From Chloroflexota bacterium (lineage in GTDB: Bacteria > Chloroflexota > Dehalococcoidia > Tepidiformales > Tepidiformaceae): a DNA stretch of 64,000 bases. The notes beneath the pieces are model-generated. The model saw only the letters and a list, made by a program, of their open reading frames with translations, searched no databases and was not told where the DNA came from. The stretch lies in contig JAPOQN010000008.1 in NCBI GenBank assembly GCA_026710655.1, forward strand, positions 62,001 through 126,000, read 5' to 3'. Made by a program: the position numbers and the translations under genes. Below, in pieces: positions 24,574 to 32,543 of the stretch (position 1 is its first letter; every line of letters begins with the position of its first letter).

Positions 24574-26964
24574 GTGAGCGGTTTCGGGCGGCTGATTGCC
24601 GGGCTCCTGGGTCTCGCCGTTGTCGGCGGCGCGATTGTGATGGCGCTGCGGGCGCTGAGTGGCGGGGACCGCGAAGCGCGTCCGGCACGGCGGACACCTC
24701 GACCGGCGCCCGTGCAGCGCACCACGGCCATCGTCGAGGCAGCGGAAGCGCCAACCATGCCGGAGGCGGCCCGAGAGCCGGAGAAGGGCTCCTGGCTGTT
24801 CGACCGCTGGCCGCGATTTGCGTGCCAGCACCCCTGGGTCGTGATCGCAGGGGCGGTCGTCTTCGTCGTCGTCTGCGGCGTGCTCTGGGGCACGATGCGG
24901 GGCGAATTCGGCACGGGCAGCTTCACGCTCCCAGGTACGGAGTCGCAGGATCTGAGCGACCTGCTCACCGAACGGTTCCCGGGGGCCGCGGGGGACACAA
25001 CCGAGATCGTCATCCGCGCGCCGGCGGGGGTGGCAAGTCCGGCAGTGCGGGAGGAGATCGAGGAGCTGATCGCGGAGGCGGCGGAGCTGCCTCAGGTACT
25101 GGCCGTGGCCTCCCCGTACGAGGAACAGGGACGCATCTCACCCGATGGGACGATCGCACGAATCACGGCGCAGTACGAAGTGGGCGCCAATGAAGTCGAA
25201 GAGCACAGCATTGAGGAGCTCTTCAGCTGGCGCGAGCGGGTAACACGCGAGGACCTGCAGGTGGAGCTGGGCGGCATCGTGGCAACAGCGGGCGAACGCG
25301 AACCCCCGGGAAGCTCGGAGCTCGTGGGGCTGGCGGCGGCGGCAGTCATCCTGCTCATCGCCTTCGGGACCGTGACGGCAGCGGGCCTGCCGATCTTTAC
25401 CGCGCTGCTGGCGCTTATCCCGGCCTTCTTCCTGATCGGGGTTGGCGCCTCGTTCGTGAATTTCGCCAGCTTCACGCCGCAGTTCGCGGCGATGATCGGT
25501 ATCGGGGGCGGGATCGACTACGCCCTCCTGGTCGTGACGCGTTTCCGCGAGGCGCTGACGACGGAGGAGACGGTCACCGAAGCGGTCGTGAAGTCAGCAG
25601 GGACGGCAGGGCACTCGGTGCTGTTCGCGGGGTGCAGCGTGGTCATCGCCCTTATGGGGCTGTGGGCGATGGGGATCCCGCTGCTCTCGCTGACCGCGAT
25701 GGGTCCCGCGCTGGCGGTCGCGCTGGCGGCGCTGGTCGCGTTATTCGTGTTGCCGGCGATTCTCGGGCTGGTGGGGCACCGGGTGAACCGGCTGAAGGTC
25801 CCGGGGATACGCGTCGCCGCCGTCCAGAACCAGAGCGGCATGGGCTACTGGCTGGCCCGCACGATCCAGCGGGCGCCGTGGCTGTGGCTCATCGTGGCGA
25901 CGGCCGGCCTGCTGGTCCTGGCGTATCCAGCGCTCGACGTGCGGCTGGGGGCGAGCGACGCGGGGAGCAACCCCACCTCGCTCAGCTCGCGGCGCTCCTA
26001 CGACCTGCTGGCGGAGGGGTTCGGCCCGGGCTACAACGGCCGGATGATCATCGGCGCCGCCATCGAGAACGAGGAACAGGCGCGGGCCTTCGCAGCGCTC
26101 CCGGAGGCGGTGGCCGCGGAACCAAACGTCGTCAACGTCTCCCCGGCGGCGTTCAACGAGGACCGGACAGCAGCATTGATCGTGCTGGTCCCGTCAAGCG
26201 CGCCGCAGGCGGAGGAGACCGACACCCTTGTGCACCATCTCCGGGACTCCCTGCCGGACCTCATGGCGCACACAGACGCCGAGGTGCTGGTTGGGGGCAC
26301 GACAGCAATCTTCATCGACATCGGGGAACGCGTGCGAGAGCGGATGCCGATATTCCTGGCGGCGGTGATCGGCGCGAGCTTCCTCCTGCTGATGGTGGTG
26401 TTCCGATCGCTGCTTGTGCCGATAAAGGCGGCGCTGATGAACGTGCTGGCAGCGGGCGCGGCCTTCGGCATCCTCGTCGCCATCTTCCAGTGGGGGTGGG
26501 GTGCGGACCTGATTGGGCTGGAGGGCACGGGACCGATCGAGTCCTTCCTGCCGATGATGATGTTCGCGGTTCTGTTCGGGCTCTCGATGGACTACGAAGT
26601 GTTCCTCGTGAGCCGCGTACGAGAGGAATACCTCGCGACGGGCGACAACGCCGAAGCGGTGGCGCGGGGCCTCGCCGCCACGAGCCGCGTCATCTCGGCA
26701 GCGGCGGCGATCATGGTGGCGGTGTTCCTCAGCTTCGCGCTGAGCGACTCGCGGGTGGTGAAGGAGTTCGGCATCGGGCTGGCAATAGCGATCTTCCTCG
26801 ATGCGACGGTCATCCGGCTGATCCTGGTGCCGGCCGCCATGCAGCTCATGAGCGACGCGAACTGGTGGCTGCCGGGCTGGCTCAACCGCTCCCTCCCCGG
26901 CCTCGGACTGAGCGACGCAAGCACGCGCGAAGCGCTTCCCGAGGCGGCGGCCGGCGGGGAGTAG
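24574..26964 (+). CDS. MMPL/RND-family transporter with extra N-terminal segment
   Basis: A 796-residue membrane protein of the MMPL (actinobacterial RND) type. It has two repeats, each with one transmembrane helix, a large outer domain and about five further helices. Conserved pieces are MIGIGGGIDYALLVVTRFRE in the first half and MFAVLFGLSMDYEVFLVSRVRE in the second, containing the proton-relay acidic residues. Unusually, residues 1-75 carry an additional hydrophobic helix followed by an Arg/Pro/Ala-rich linker before the normal start near WLFDRWPRF. It probably exports lipids or other hydrophobic compounds. It precedes the selenoprotein gene by 34 bases but has its own translation signals. 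Confidence 0.9.
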   Translation: MSGFGRLIAGLLGLAVVGGAIVMALRALSGGDREARPARRTPRPAPVQRTTAIVEAAEAPTMPEAAREPEKGSWLFDRWPRFACQHPWVVIAGAVVFVVVCGVLWGTMRGEFGTGSFTLPGTESQDLSDLLTERFPGAAGDTTEIVIRAPAGVASPAVREEIEELIAEAAELPQVLAVASPYEEQGRISPDGTIARITAQYEVGANEVEEHSIEELFSWRERVTREDLQVELGGIVATAGEREPPGSSELVGLAAAAVILLIAFGTVTAAGLPIFTALLALIPAFFLIGVGASFVNFASFTPQFAAMIGIGGGIDYALLVVTRFREALTTEETVTEAVVKSAGTAGHSVLFAGCSVVIALMGLWAMGIPLLSLTAMGPALAVALAALVALFVLPAILGLVGHRVNRLKVPGIRVAAVQNQSGMGYWLARTIQRAPWLWLIVATAGLLVLAYPALDVRLGASDAGSNPTSLSSRRSYDLLAEGFGPGYNGRMIIGAAIENEEQARAFAALPEAVAAEPNVVNVSPAAFNEDRTAALIVLVPSSAPQAEETDTLVHHLRDSLPDLMAHTDAEVLVGGTTAIFIDIGERVRERMPIFLAAVIGASFLLLMVVFRSLLVPIKAALMNVLAAGAAFGILVAIFQWGWGADLIGLEGTGPIESFLPMMMFAVLFGLSMDYEVFLVSRVREEYLATGDNAEAVARGLAATSRVISAAAAIMVAVFLSFALSDSRVVKEFGIGLAIAIFLDATVIRLILVPAAMQLMSDANWWLPGWLNRSLPGLGLSDASTREALPEAAAGGE

Positions 26965-26986
26965 CACCCGCCTCCGCGAGGCTCCG

Positions 26987-26992
26987 TATACT
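26987..26992 (+). promoter_or_regulatory. TATACT -10 element, leaderless start of selenoprotein gene
   Basis: TATACT, the best -10 match near this gene, ends 6 bases before the ATG at 26999, and no ribosome-binding sequence is present. The mRNA should begin at the start codon. Confidence 0.55.
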
Positions 26993-26998
26993 CGCGGC

Positions 26999-27640
26999 AT
27001 GAGCGAAACAGCAGCCCGCACCGTCCTCACCGTCGTCTCAGACTTCGTCTGACCGTGGTGCTACCTCGGCCTCGGTGAGGTCGACCGGCTGAGGCAGGAG
27101 TACGAAGGGGTCGAGGTGCAGTTCGCGCCATACCTGCTCGACGCGACCGTTCCGCCCGAGGGCCGCCCCCAGCCACCGCCTTCCGGGCGGCGGAGCGAGG
27201 CGCGCACGTACATGGAGGAGCGGGCGGAGTCGGCGGGCATCCAGTTCACGCAGGGGAGGACGCATCGATCGAGCTCGCTGCTGTCGCTCCAGGCAGCGGA
27301 ATACGTGGCGGACCACGGTCTGCCGGCGGATGCATTCCACCGCGCGGTCTTCGAGGCGTACTTCGAGGATCTCGAGGACATCGGAAGCGTGGACACGCTC
27401 GTACGCATCGCAGAGGGAGCGGGGATTCCCGGGGAGGGGCTGCGGCAGGCGCTGGAGGACGGGGTCTACCGGGAGCGGGTGGAGGAAGCGGTCGAGGGGG
27501 CGCGCATGGCAGGCGTGCGCTCGGTGCCGACCTTCATCTTCGACGAGACCTACGCGATCGTGGGGGCGCAGGAGTACGAGACGTTCCAGGCGGTCATGAA
27601 GGAGCTCGGCCGCGAACCGCGGGCCGAGGGCGAGGGCTGA
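26999..27640 (+). CDS. DsbA/FrnE-family thiol oxidoreductase, predicted selenoprotein (Sec18)
   Basis: Read from ATG 26999 the frame gives MSETAARTVLTVVSDFV, then TGA (27050-27052), then PWCYLGLGEVDRL, and continues open to 27640 (213 residues). DsbA-family proteins of the FrnE type have S-D-x-x-C-P-W-C-[YF]-x-G here, so TGA replaces exactly the first active-site cysteine, giving U-P-W-C. The rest is a complete DsbA protein: a helical insertion in the middle and the cis-proline motif SVPTFIFDE near residue 180. The sequence after the TGA forms a SECIS-like hairpin. The stop overlaps the next ATG (TGATG). It probably acts in the cytoplasm, as no signal peptide is seen. The alternatives are a sequencing error (TGC to TGA) or a pseudogene, but no other lesion is visible. 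selA, selB and selC are not in this window. Confidence 0.82.
27069..27095 (+). other. putative bacterial SECIS hairpin
   Basis: GCCTCGGT (27069-27076) pairs with ACCG (27084-27087) and AGGC (27092-27095), leaving a 4-base bulge (27088-27091). The apical loop is GAGGTCG. The loop starts 24 bases after the TGA, and bacterial SECIS loops usually start about 16-37 bases after it. The loop contains GGU, as in the E. coli fdhF element. It lies inside the coding sequence, as bacterial SECIS elements do. Confidence 0.6.
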
Positions 27641-28146
27641 TGAACGACGAAACGCCACGCGTGCTGCAGACGGCGGGCGGGAGCGAGCGGCCCGATTGGC
27701 CGGCAGTCGAGAGCGCGGTTCGGCAGCTGGCCGTGAACTACGCGCTGGGCACGGACGCCATCGGCCGGGATGAGCCGGAGACGGGTCGGGCGCTGTACCA
27801 CCAGACGTTCACCCCCGACGCCGACATCTCCATCGCGGGCAACGCGGATACGCAGCGGACGGGTCCAGAGGAGTGGGTCGAGTTCGTGGAGGGCACGTTC
27901 CGGGGACTGGGGCACATCGCGACACAGCACCTGATCGGGAGCGTCAACATCGTCCCCGCCGAGGACGGCCAGAGCGCGGAGATGTCGACGTACATGCACG
28001 CCACGCACCTGCAGCCGAACGGCGACGCGTACCTGGTGATGCTGACGTACATCGACCACGCGGTGCGGACGGAGGAGGGCTGGCGCATCGCGAAGCGCAC
28101 CCTCTACCCGATGGCGAGCTGGGTGCAGCAGGCGCCCCAGGCCTAG
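27640..28146 (+). CDS. SnoaL-like (NTF2 fold) protein
   Basis: A 168-residue cone-fold protein of the SnoaL/ketosteroid-isomerase-like group. The first helix (DWPAVESAVRQLAVNYALGTD), ALYHQTFTPDADISIAG and the C-terminal GDAYLVMLTYIDHAVRTEEGWRI are typical. The ATG overlaps the stop of the selenoprotein gene, so they are co-translated. Members act as small hydrolases, isomerases, dehydratases or binding proteins; the role here is unknown. A second member lies at 60223-60612. Confidence 0.8.
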   Translation: MNDETPRVLQTAGGSERPDWPAVESAVRQLAVNYALGTDAIGRDEPETGRALYHQTFTPDADISIAGNADTQRTGPEEWVEFVEGTFRGLGHIATQHLIGSVNIVPAEDGQSAEMSTYMHATHLQPNGDAYLVMLTYIDHAVRTEEGWRIAKRTLYPMASWVQQAPQA

Positions 28147-28228
28147 CAGGCTGGCGCGCATACCAATCGAGACTCCTTCCGGGTAGGCTCCGGCTGCCCC
28201 GTGGCGGGACGCGGGGGAAGGAGGGGAT

Positions 28229-28612
28229 ATGCCTTCGGAATTGTTCGAGAAGGGCCTGGCGATCCGGCGGGAGGTACTCGGGGACGAGTACGTGGACCGT
28301 TCGCTGGCGCAGGCCGACGAGTTCACCATGCCGCTGCAGGAGCTGGTGACGGAGCACGCATGGGGCGCGATCTGGGGTCGCGACGGACTGTCGCGCAGGG
28401 ATCGCAGCCTGCTGAACCTGGGGATGCTGACGGCGCTCAACCGACCGCACGAGCTGCGGCTGCACGTTCGCGGGGCGCTGAACAACGGGCTTTCGCGCGA
28501 GGAGATTCGCGAGGTGCTGCTGCAGGCGGCGGTCTATTGCGGCGCGCCGGCGGCGCTCGACGGCTTCCGCGTCGCACGGGAGGTGTTCGCGGAGGTCGAC
28601 GGCGATGCCTGA
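28229..28612 (+). CDS. carboxymuconolactone decarboxylase family protein
   Basis: A 127-residue protein close in length to 4-carboxymuconolactone decarboxylase (PcaC). It contains WGRDGLSRRDRSLLNLGMLT, HVRGALNNGLSREEIREVLL and a C-terminal YCGAPAALDGFRVA. It lacks the C-x2-C pair of the AhpD branch, so it is not a peroxiredoxin partner. A strong AAGGAGGGG site precedes the ATG. It overlaps the next gene by 8 bases, pointing to a shared pathway with that dehydrogenase. Confidence 0.9.
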   Translation: MPSELFEKGLAIRREVLGDEYVDRSLAQADEFTMPLQELVTEHAWGAIWGRDGLSRRDRSLLNLGMLTALNRPHELRLHVRGALNNGLSREEIREVLLQAAVYCGAPAALDGFRVAREVFAEVDGDA

Positions 28613-29531
28613 GTCGGAGGCGATCACCCGCATCGGATTCGTGGGGCTGGGGAACATGGGGTGGCCGATGGCGCACCTGCTCGACCCGCACTATTCCCTC
28701 ACGGTCCTGGATGCCCGCCCAGAGGTGGCGGAGGCTTTTGCAGCGGAGCACCGGGCCAGGGCGACGACCAGCCTCGAGGCGCTGGCGGAGGCGAGCGAGG
28801 CCGTCATCACCATGCTGCCGAACGGCGACATTGTGCGCGAAGTCGCCATCGGCGGGGCGGACGGGGGCGACCTCGTTGCGGGGATGGCGTCCGGCAGCGT
28901 GCTCATCGACATGAGCAGCTCCGCGCCGCTGGGCACGCGCCAGCTCGCGGAGGACCTTCGCGCCTCCGGGGTGGCGGTTGTGGACGCGCCCGTCTCGGGT
29001 GGGGTTGCGGGGGCGCGAAACGGGTCGCTCGCAATCATGGTGGGAGGAGAGCCGGACGAGATCGCCCGCTGCCACCCGGTGTTCGAACACCTGGGCCGGG
29101 TCGTCTACGAAATGGGCGGGTCGGGGACGGGCCACGCCATGAAGGCGCTCAATAACTACTGTTCGGCCGCCGCGCTGTCGTCGGCCTGCGAAGCGTTGAT
29201 CGTGGGGGACCGCATGGGGCTGGAGCCCGCGAAGATGGTTGACGTGCTCAACGCCTCGTCGGGCCGGAGCGCGGCAACGCAGGGAAAGATCGCGGAGGAG
29301 ATCCTGACCCGGGATTTCAGCGCCGGGTTCACCATTGCGTTGATGGCGAAGGATGTGGGCATCGCCGGAGGGCTGGCGGAAGGGCTGGGACTGGAGGCGC
29401 CGATCCTGGCCCGCACCCGCGACCTCTGGAAGGACGCCGCCGAGCTGCTGGGAGCAACGGCCGGGGTCACGGAGATCGTGAAGCTCTGGGAGGAGTGGAA
29501 CGGGGGCGAGCTGGGGTCGGGGTCTGGCTAA
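28605..29531 (+). CDS. 3-hydroxyisobutyrate-dehydrogenase-family oxidoreductase
   Basis: A 308-residue beta-hydroxyacid dehydrogenase. The nucleotide loop is GLGNMG (14-19), the substrate-binding motif DAPVSGGVAGA follows near 127, and the catalytic lysine is Lys180 in GHAMKALNN. The C-terminal all-helical domain is complete. NAD versus NADP use is undecided. Possible substrates are 3-hydroxyisobutyrate, tartronate semialdehyde or other short hydroxy acids. It is co-translated with the preceding decarboxylase-family gene. Confidence 0.92.
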   Translation: MPESEAITRIGFVGLGNMGWPMAHLLDPHYSLTVLDARPEVAEAFAAEHRARATTSLEALAEASEAVITMLPNGDIVREVAIGGADGGDLVAGMASGSVLIDMSSSAPLGTRQLAEDLRASGVAVVDAPVSGGVAGARNGSLAIMVGGEPDEIARCHPVFEHLGRVVYEMGGSGTGHAMKALNNYCSAAALSSACEALIVGDRMGLEPAKMVDVLNASSGRSAATQGKIAEEILTRDFSAGFTIALMAKDVGIAGGLAEGLGLEAPILARTRDLWKDAAELLGATAGVTEIVKLWEEWNGGELGSGSG

Positions 29532-29546
29532 CGCGCCGGACCGCTC

Positions 29547-29981
29547 TCAGGCGTCGCTGAGGTAGGCCTCGTCGAGCCAGCCGCGCACGGTCTCGTCGAT
29601 TTGCTCGGGGCCGGCCACGTTGACCACGTGGTAGAAGCTCCTTCCGGTATCGATGACCTTGCGGGCGATGCGGGGGTCATCGAGCTTGCGCGGCAGCATC
29701 ATCGAGAGGGCCACCCAGCGGCGCATGGGGCGGAGCTGGACGAAGGTCCTCTTTCGCTTGAAGAAGATGCCAACCGCCAGCGGTTCGATATGGATGTCGT
29801 CGTACTGCGCGAGGTGGTCGCGCACGGCCTCGAAGACGGGGCGTTCGTGGGGCGGCCCGGTCGCGAAATACTCGTCGATGGTGAGGGCGGGGGCGCAGTC
29901 ATGCTGCTGGCGCGTTCGTCCAAACTCGCGGCCGCAATCGGGACAGCGCCAGCGCGAGACGGATGGTTGATTCGTCGGCAT
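29547..29981 (-). CDS. DUF5655 protein with N-terminal zinc finger
   Basis: A 144-residue protein. The start has a zinc-binding pattern C-P-D-C ... H-D-C (residues 13-29). The remainder, from TIDEYFATGPPHERPVFEAV through FFKRKRTFVQLRPMRRWVAL to YHVVNV near the C-terminus, matches DUF5655, a small domain of unknown function sometimes attached to transport or DNA-related proteins. It converges on the dehydrogenase gene (15-base gap) and follows the LLM gene on the same strand by 24 bases. Confidence 0.8.
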   Translation of the reverse strand: MPTNQPSVSRWRCPDCGREFGRTRQQHDCAPALTIDEYFATGPPHERPVFEAVRDHLAQYDDIHIEPLAVGIFFKRKRTFVQLRPMRRWVALSMMLPRKLDDPRIARKVIDTGRSFYHVVNVAGPEQIDETVRGWLDEAYLSDA

Positions 29982-30005
29982 CTGGTCCCGGCTGGATCCC
30001 CCGCG

Positions 30006-31205
30006 CTACCGCTTCGTGATTGGCGCCCCAAGGATGGTGTCGGGCACCTGGCCGCCGCCGGCGCGGATTGCATCGGCGATGGCTTCCGCCTCGCCCTGGT
30101 TGTTGGCCGCGCGCTCGTTCACGGCGCGGGCGTGGGAACGCGCCGGCCGGTCGTACGCCCCCTGGAAGTGCGGCATCACGTAGCGAGCGAGCAGCTCGTA
30201 GTGGTTACGCATGCGGTCGGGCGGGGCGAACTCGTTGCCCATGAGGAGGAAGCCCCCGAAGCCGCCACCGCTCGACTCCCAGATGCGCTTGAGGCCGGCG
30301 GTCACTTCCTCGGGCGAACCAAAGATTGCGGCGCCGTTCTCGACGCACCACTCTGCGTAGTCCTCGGGGCGGCCGTCGTAGGAGGGCGCCGGACGGCCCA
30401 GGGTGCCGGAGAAGTACTCGAAGTCGAACTCGTAGAGGCCATCGTTCATGTCGCGGCAGGCCTGCTCCCGGCTCTCGGCCACGTAGATGCGGGTCATGAC
30501 GCGGTAGTCGCGGCGGTCGAGTGTGTGGCCATGCTCGGTAGCGGCGTCGGTAGCGGTGTCCCAGATGCTCTTGAGCCCCGGGCCGAGGGCCTTGAACGAG
30601 GCGCCAGAGAGGATGCCCACGCCGTGTTTTCCGGCGACGCGAGCGCCGCCGGGAGAAGAGGTGGCGGTGACGAAGACGGGGATGCCCTCCTCGCGGTAAG
30701 GCTGAAGCTGGCAGGCGGCGTTCTTGAGCTTGAACCAGCCGGGGCTCTCGTGGGTGACCTCCTCGCCGCGGAGGAGGCGGAGGATGACCCCGAGTCCCTC
30801 ATCGAGGCGGGGGCGGAGCTGGGTGGGGTGGAGGCCAAGCTGGGGCGTGTCCGGAGCGGTCGCGCCGGGGCCGACACCGAGCATGACGCGCCCGCGCGTG
30901 AGGTGGTCCAGGAGGAGGATGCGCTCGGCGATCATGTAGGGGTGGTGATAGCCCAGGGAGAGGACGCCGGTGCCGAGCTTGATCGACTGGGTCTCCTGGG
31001 CGACGTGGGCGATGAAGACCTCGGGGCTGGAGATGGGCTCCCAACCGCCGGAGTGGTGTTCGCCGATGAAGACCTCGTCGTAGCCAAGCTCATCGAGCCA
31101 CTGGATGGTGCGGACATCGCGGCGGATGCTGAGGCTCATGCTGTCGCGCACGGGGTGGTACGGGGCCATGAAGAGCCCGAACTTGAGTCGCCAGGGAAGC
31201 TGCAT
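30006..31205 (-). CDS. LLM-class flavin-dependent oxidoreductase
   Basis: A 399-residue luciferase-like monooxygenase. It shows LKFGLFMAPYHPVRD at the start, GYDEVFIGEHHSGGWEPISSP, LGTGVLSLGYHHPYMIAERI, and RVMLGVGPGA. The EHHSGGW pattern resembles FMN-dependent enzymes such as limonene monooxygenases and alkanal monooxygenases. ATG 31205 is chosen because the family start aligns there; the frame runs further upstream without conservation. It diverges from the amidinotransferase gene. The substrate is unknown. Confidence 0.9.
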   Translation of the reverse strand: MQLPWRLKFGLFMAPYHPVRDSMSLSIRRDVRTIQWLDELGYDEVFIGEHHSGGWEPISSPEVFIAHVAQETQSIKLGTGVLSLGYHHPYMIAERILLLDHLTRGRVMLGVGPGATAPDTPQLGLHPTQLRPRLDEGLGVILRLLRGEEVTHESPGWFKLKNAACQLQPYREEGIPVFVTATSSPGGARVAGKHGVGILSGASFKALGPGLKSIWDTATDAATEHGHTLDRRDYRVMTRIYVAESREQACRDMNDGLYEFDFEYFSGTLGRPAPSYDGRPEDYAEWCVENGAAIFGSPEEVTAGLKRIWESSGGGFGGFLLMGNEFAPPDRMRNHYELLARYVMPHFQGAYDRPARSHARAVNERAANNQGEAEAIADAIRAGGGQVPDTILGAPITKR

Positions 31206-31260
31206 CTGTTTCTCCGTCGGCGGCGGATGATACGCGGGTAACGAGCACGGCACGCTCGCC

Positions 31261-31266
31261 TAGACT
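31261..31266 (+). promoter_or_regulatory. TAGACT -10 element, leaderless start of amidinotransferase gene
   Basis: TAGACT ends 7 bases before the GTG at 31274, with no ribosome site between them. An inverted repeat CGAGC/GCTCG lies just upstream. Confidence 0.5.
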
Positions 31267-31273
31267 TGGCGGC

Positions 31274-32101
31274 GTGACGCGCAGGGTCTTGATGTGCGAA
31301 CCAGCGCACTACCGCATCGACTACGAGATCAACCCGTGGATGCGCCGCGCCAACGCGGTGCAGACGGAGCGCGCGAACGAACAGTGGCGAGGGCTGTACG
31401 AGACGCTCGCGGCCCTCGGCGTCGAAGTGGATCTGGTGGAGCAGGGAGCGGACACGCCCGACATGACGTTCACGGCGAACGCGGGGATCGTCGTGGGGGA
31501 GCGCTTCATCCCCGCGAATTTTCGCTTCCCCGAGCGGCAGCTGGAGGAAGCGCGCTTTATTCGCTGGTTCGAGGCGCACGGCTACCGCATCGAAACCGTC
31601 CACGAGCCGCACTACTGGGAGGGCGAAGGGGACGTGCTGCCGGGGGAAGGCGTCGGGTTCGCGGGGTACCGCTTCCGCACCGAATTCCGGGCGCTCGACC
31701 ACGTGGACGAACTGCTCGGGCGCGAGACAGTGCGGCTGGAGCTTACCGACCCTCGCTTCTACCACCTCGATACGTGCCTCGCCCCGCTGGGCGGGGGGCA
31801 CGCGCTCTTCTATCCCCCTGCCTTCACGGAGGCGGCGCGGGCAGCGCTGGCGGAGAACTTCTCGGCGCTGATCGCGGTGAGCGAGCATGACGCCGCGCGC
31901 TTCGCCTGCAACGCCGTGCTCGCCGGGCAGACCGTCGTGCTGAACACTGGGTGCGCGGAGACGGTGCGCGTTCTCCGGGAGCATGGATTCGTGGTAGTGG
32001 AGACGCCGATGGACGAGTTCATGAAGGCCGGCGGGAGCGCGAAGTGCCTGGTCCTGATGCTGGACGCGTTCACGGAGTTCGAAGGACAGGGACGACCTTG
32101 A
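31274..32101 (+). CDS. amidinotransferase-family hydrolase (DDAH/arginine deiminase-like)
   Basis: A 275-residue pentein-fold enzyme. Guanidino-substrate residues are visible: FTANAG (66-71), the acidic EGEGD (116-120), the catalytic His164 in YHLDTCLAPL and the nucleophile Cys258 in GGSAKCLVL. The size fits dimethylarginine dimethylaminohydrolase or related citrulline-forming enzymes rather than arginine deiminase, which is about 400 residues. It is followed by a DUF488 gene with TTGA overlap and then by convergent putA, so a role in arginine-proline catabolism is possible. Exact specificity is not decidable. Confidence 0.88.
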   Translation: MTRRVLMCEPAHYRIDYEINPWMRRANAVQTERANEQWRGLYETLAALGVEVDLVEQGADTPDMTFTANAGIVVGERFIPANFRFPERQLEEARFIRWFEAHGYRIETVHEPHYWEGEGDVLPGEGVGFAGYRFRTEFRALDHVDELLGRETVRLELTDPRFYHLDTCLAPLGGGHALFYPPAFTEAARAALAENFSALIAVSEHDAARFACNAVLAGQTVVLNTGCAETVRVLREHGFVVVETPMDEFMKAGGSAKCLVLMLDAFTEFEGQGRP

Positions 32102-32541
32102 GCGCTATCTACACGGTCGGCTTCACGCGGAAGACGGCGGAGGAGTTCTTCACCCTCCTGCGAGGGGCAGGGGTGGAGACGCTTGTCGATATCCGCCTGC
32201 ATAACCGCTCGCAACTCGCCGGATTCGCAAGGCGGGACGACCTTGCCTGGTTCGCACGCGAACTCGCAGGCATCGAATACGTGCATGTGCCGGAACTCGC
32301 GCCGTCGCAGGAACTGTTCGACGCGTTCAAGAAGCGAGGCGGGTCGTGGGAGGCGTTCGAGCGCGGCTTCCGGCAACTCATGGACGAGCGCCAGGGCTAC
32401 GGGTCGTTTGACCGCGAGTTGCTGGGGCGGAGTCCCTGCTTCCTCTGCACCGAGGCGGCCCCGGAGCACTGCCACCGGAGGCTCGTAGGGGAGGGGCTCG
32501 CAGGGACGGAGCCGGGGCTGCGGGTCGTGCAGCTGGAGTGA
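32098..32541 (+). CDS. DUF488 family protein
   Basis: A 147-residue protein starting with TTG in a TTGA overlap with the previous stop, giving the typical AIYTVGFTRKTAEEFFTLLR start. GVETLVDIRLHNRSQLAGFAR and the C-terminal LLCxE-type motif, here FLCTEAAPEHCHRRLVGEGL, are the DUF488 signatures. The cysteine/histidine motif suggests a metal or nucleotide site, but the function is unknown. It ends 2 bases before the convergent putA stop. Confidence 0.88.
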   Translation: MSAIYTVGFTRKTAEEFFTLLRGAGVETLVDIRLHNRSQLAGFARRDDLAWFARELAGIEYVHVPELAPSQELFDAFKKRGGSWEAFERGFRQLMDERQGYGSFDRELLGRSPCFLCTEAAPEHCHRRLVGEGLAGTEPGLRVVQLE

Positions 32542-32543
32542 CG

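Noticed and set aside
27116-27640. DsbA-type gene starting at the internal GTG 27116
   Set aside because: It would lack the first strand and the whole C-P-W-C motif. The same frame continues upstream through the TGA to a promoter-linked ATG, so the longer selenoprotein reading is preferred.
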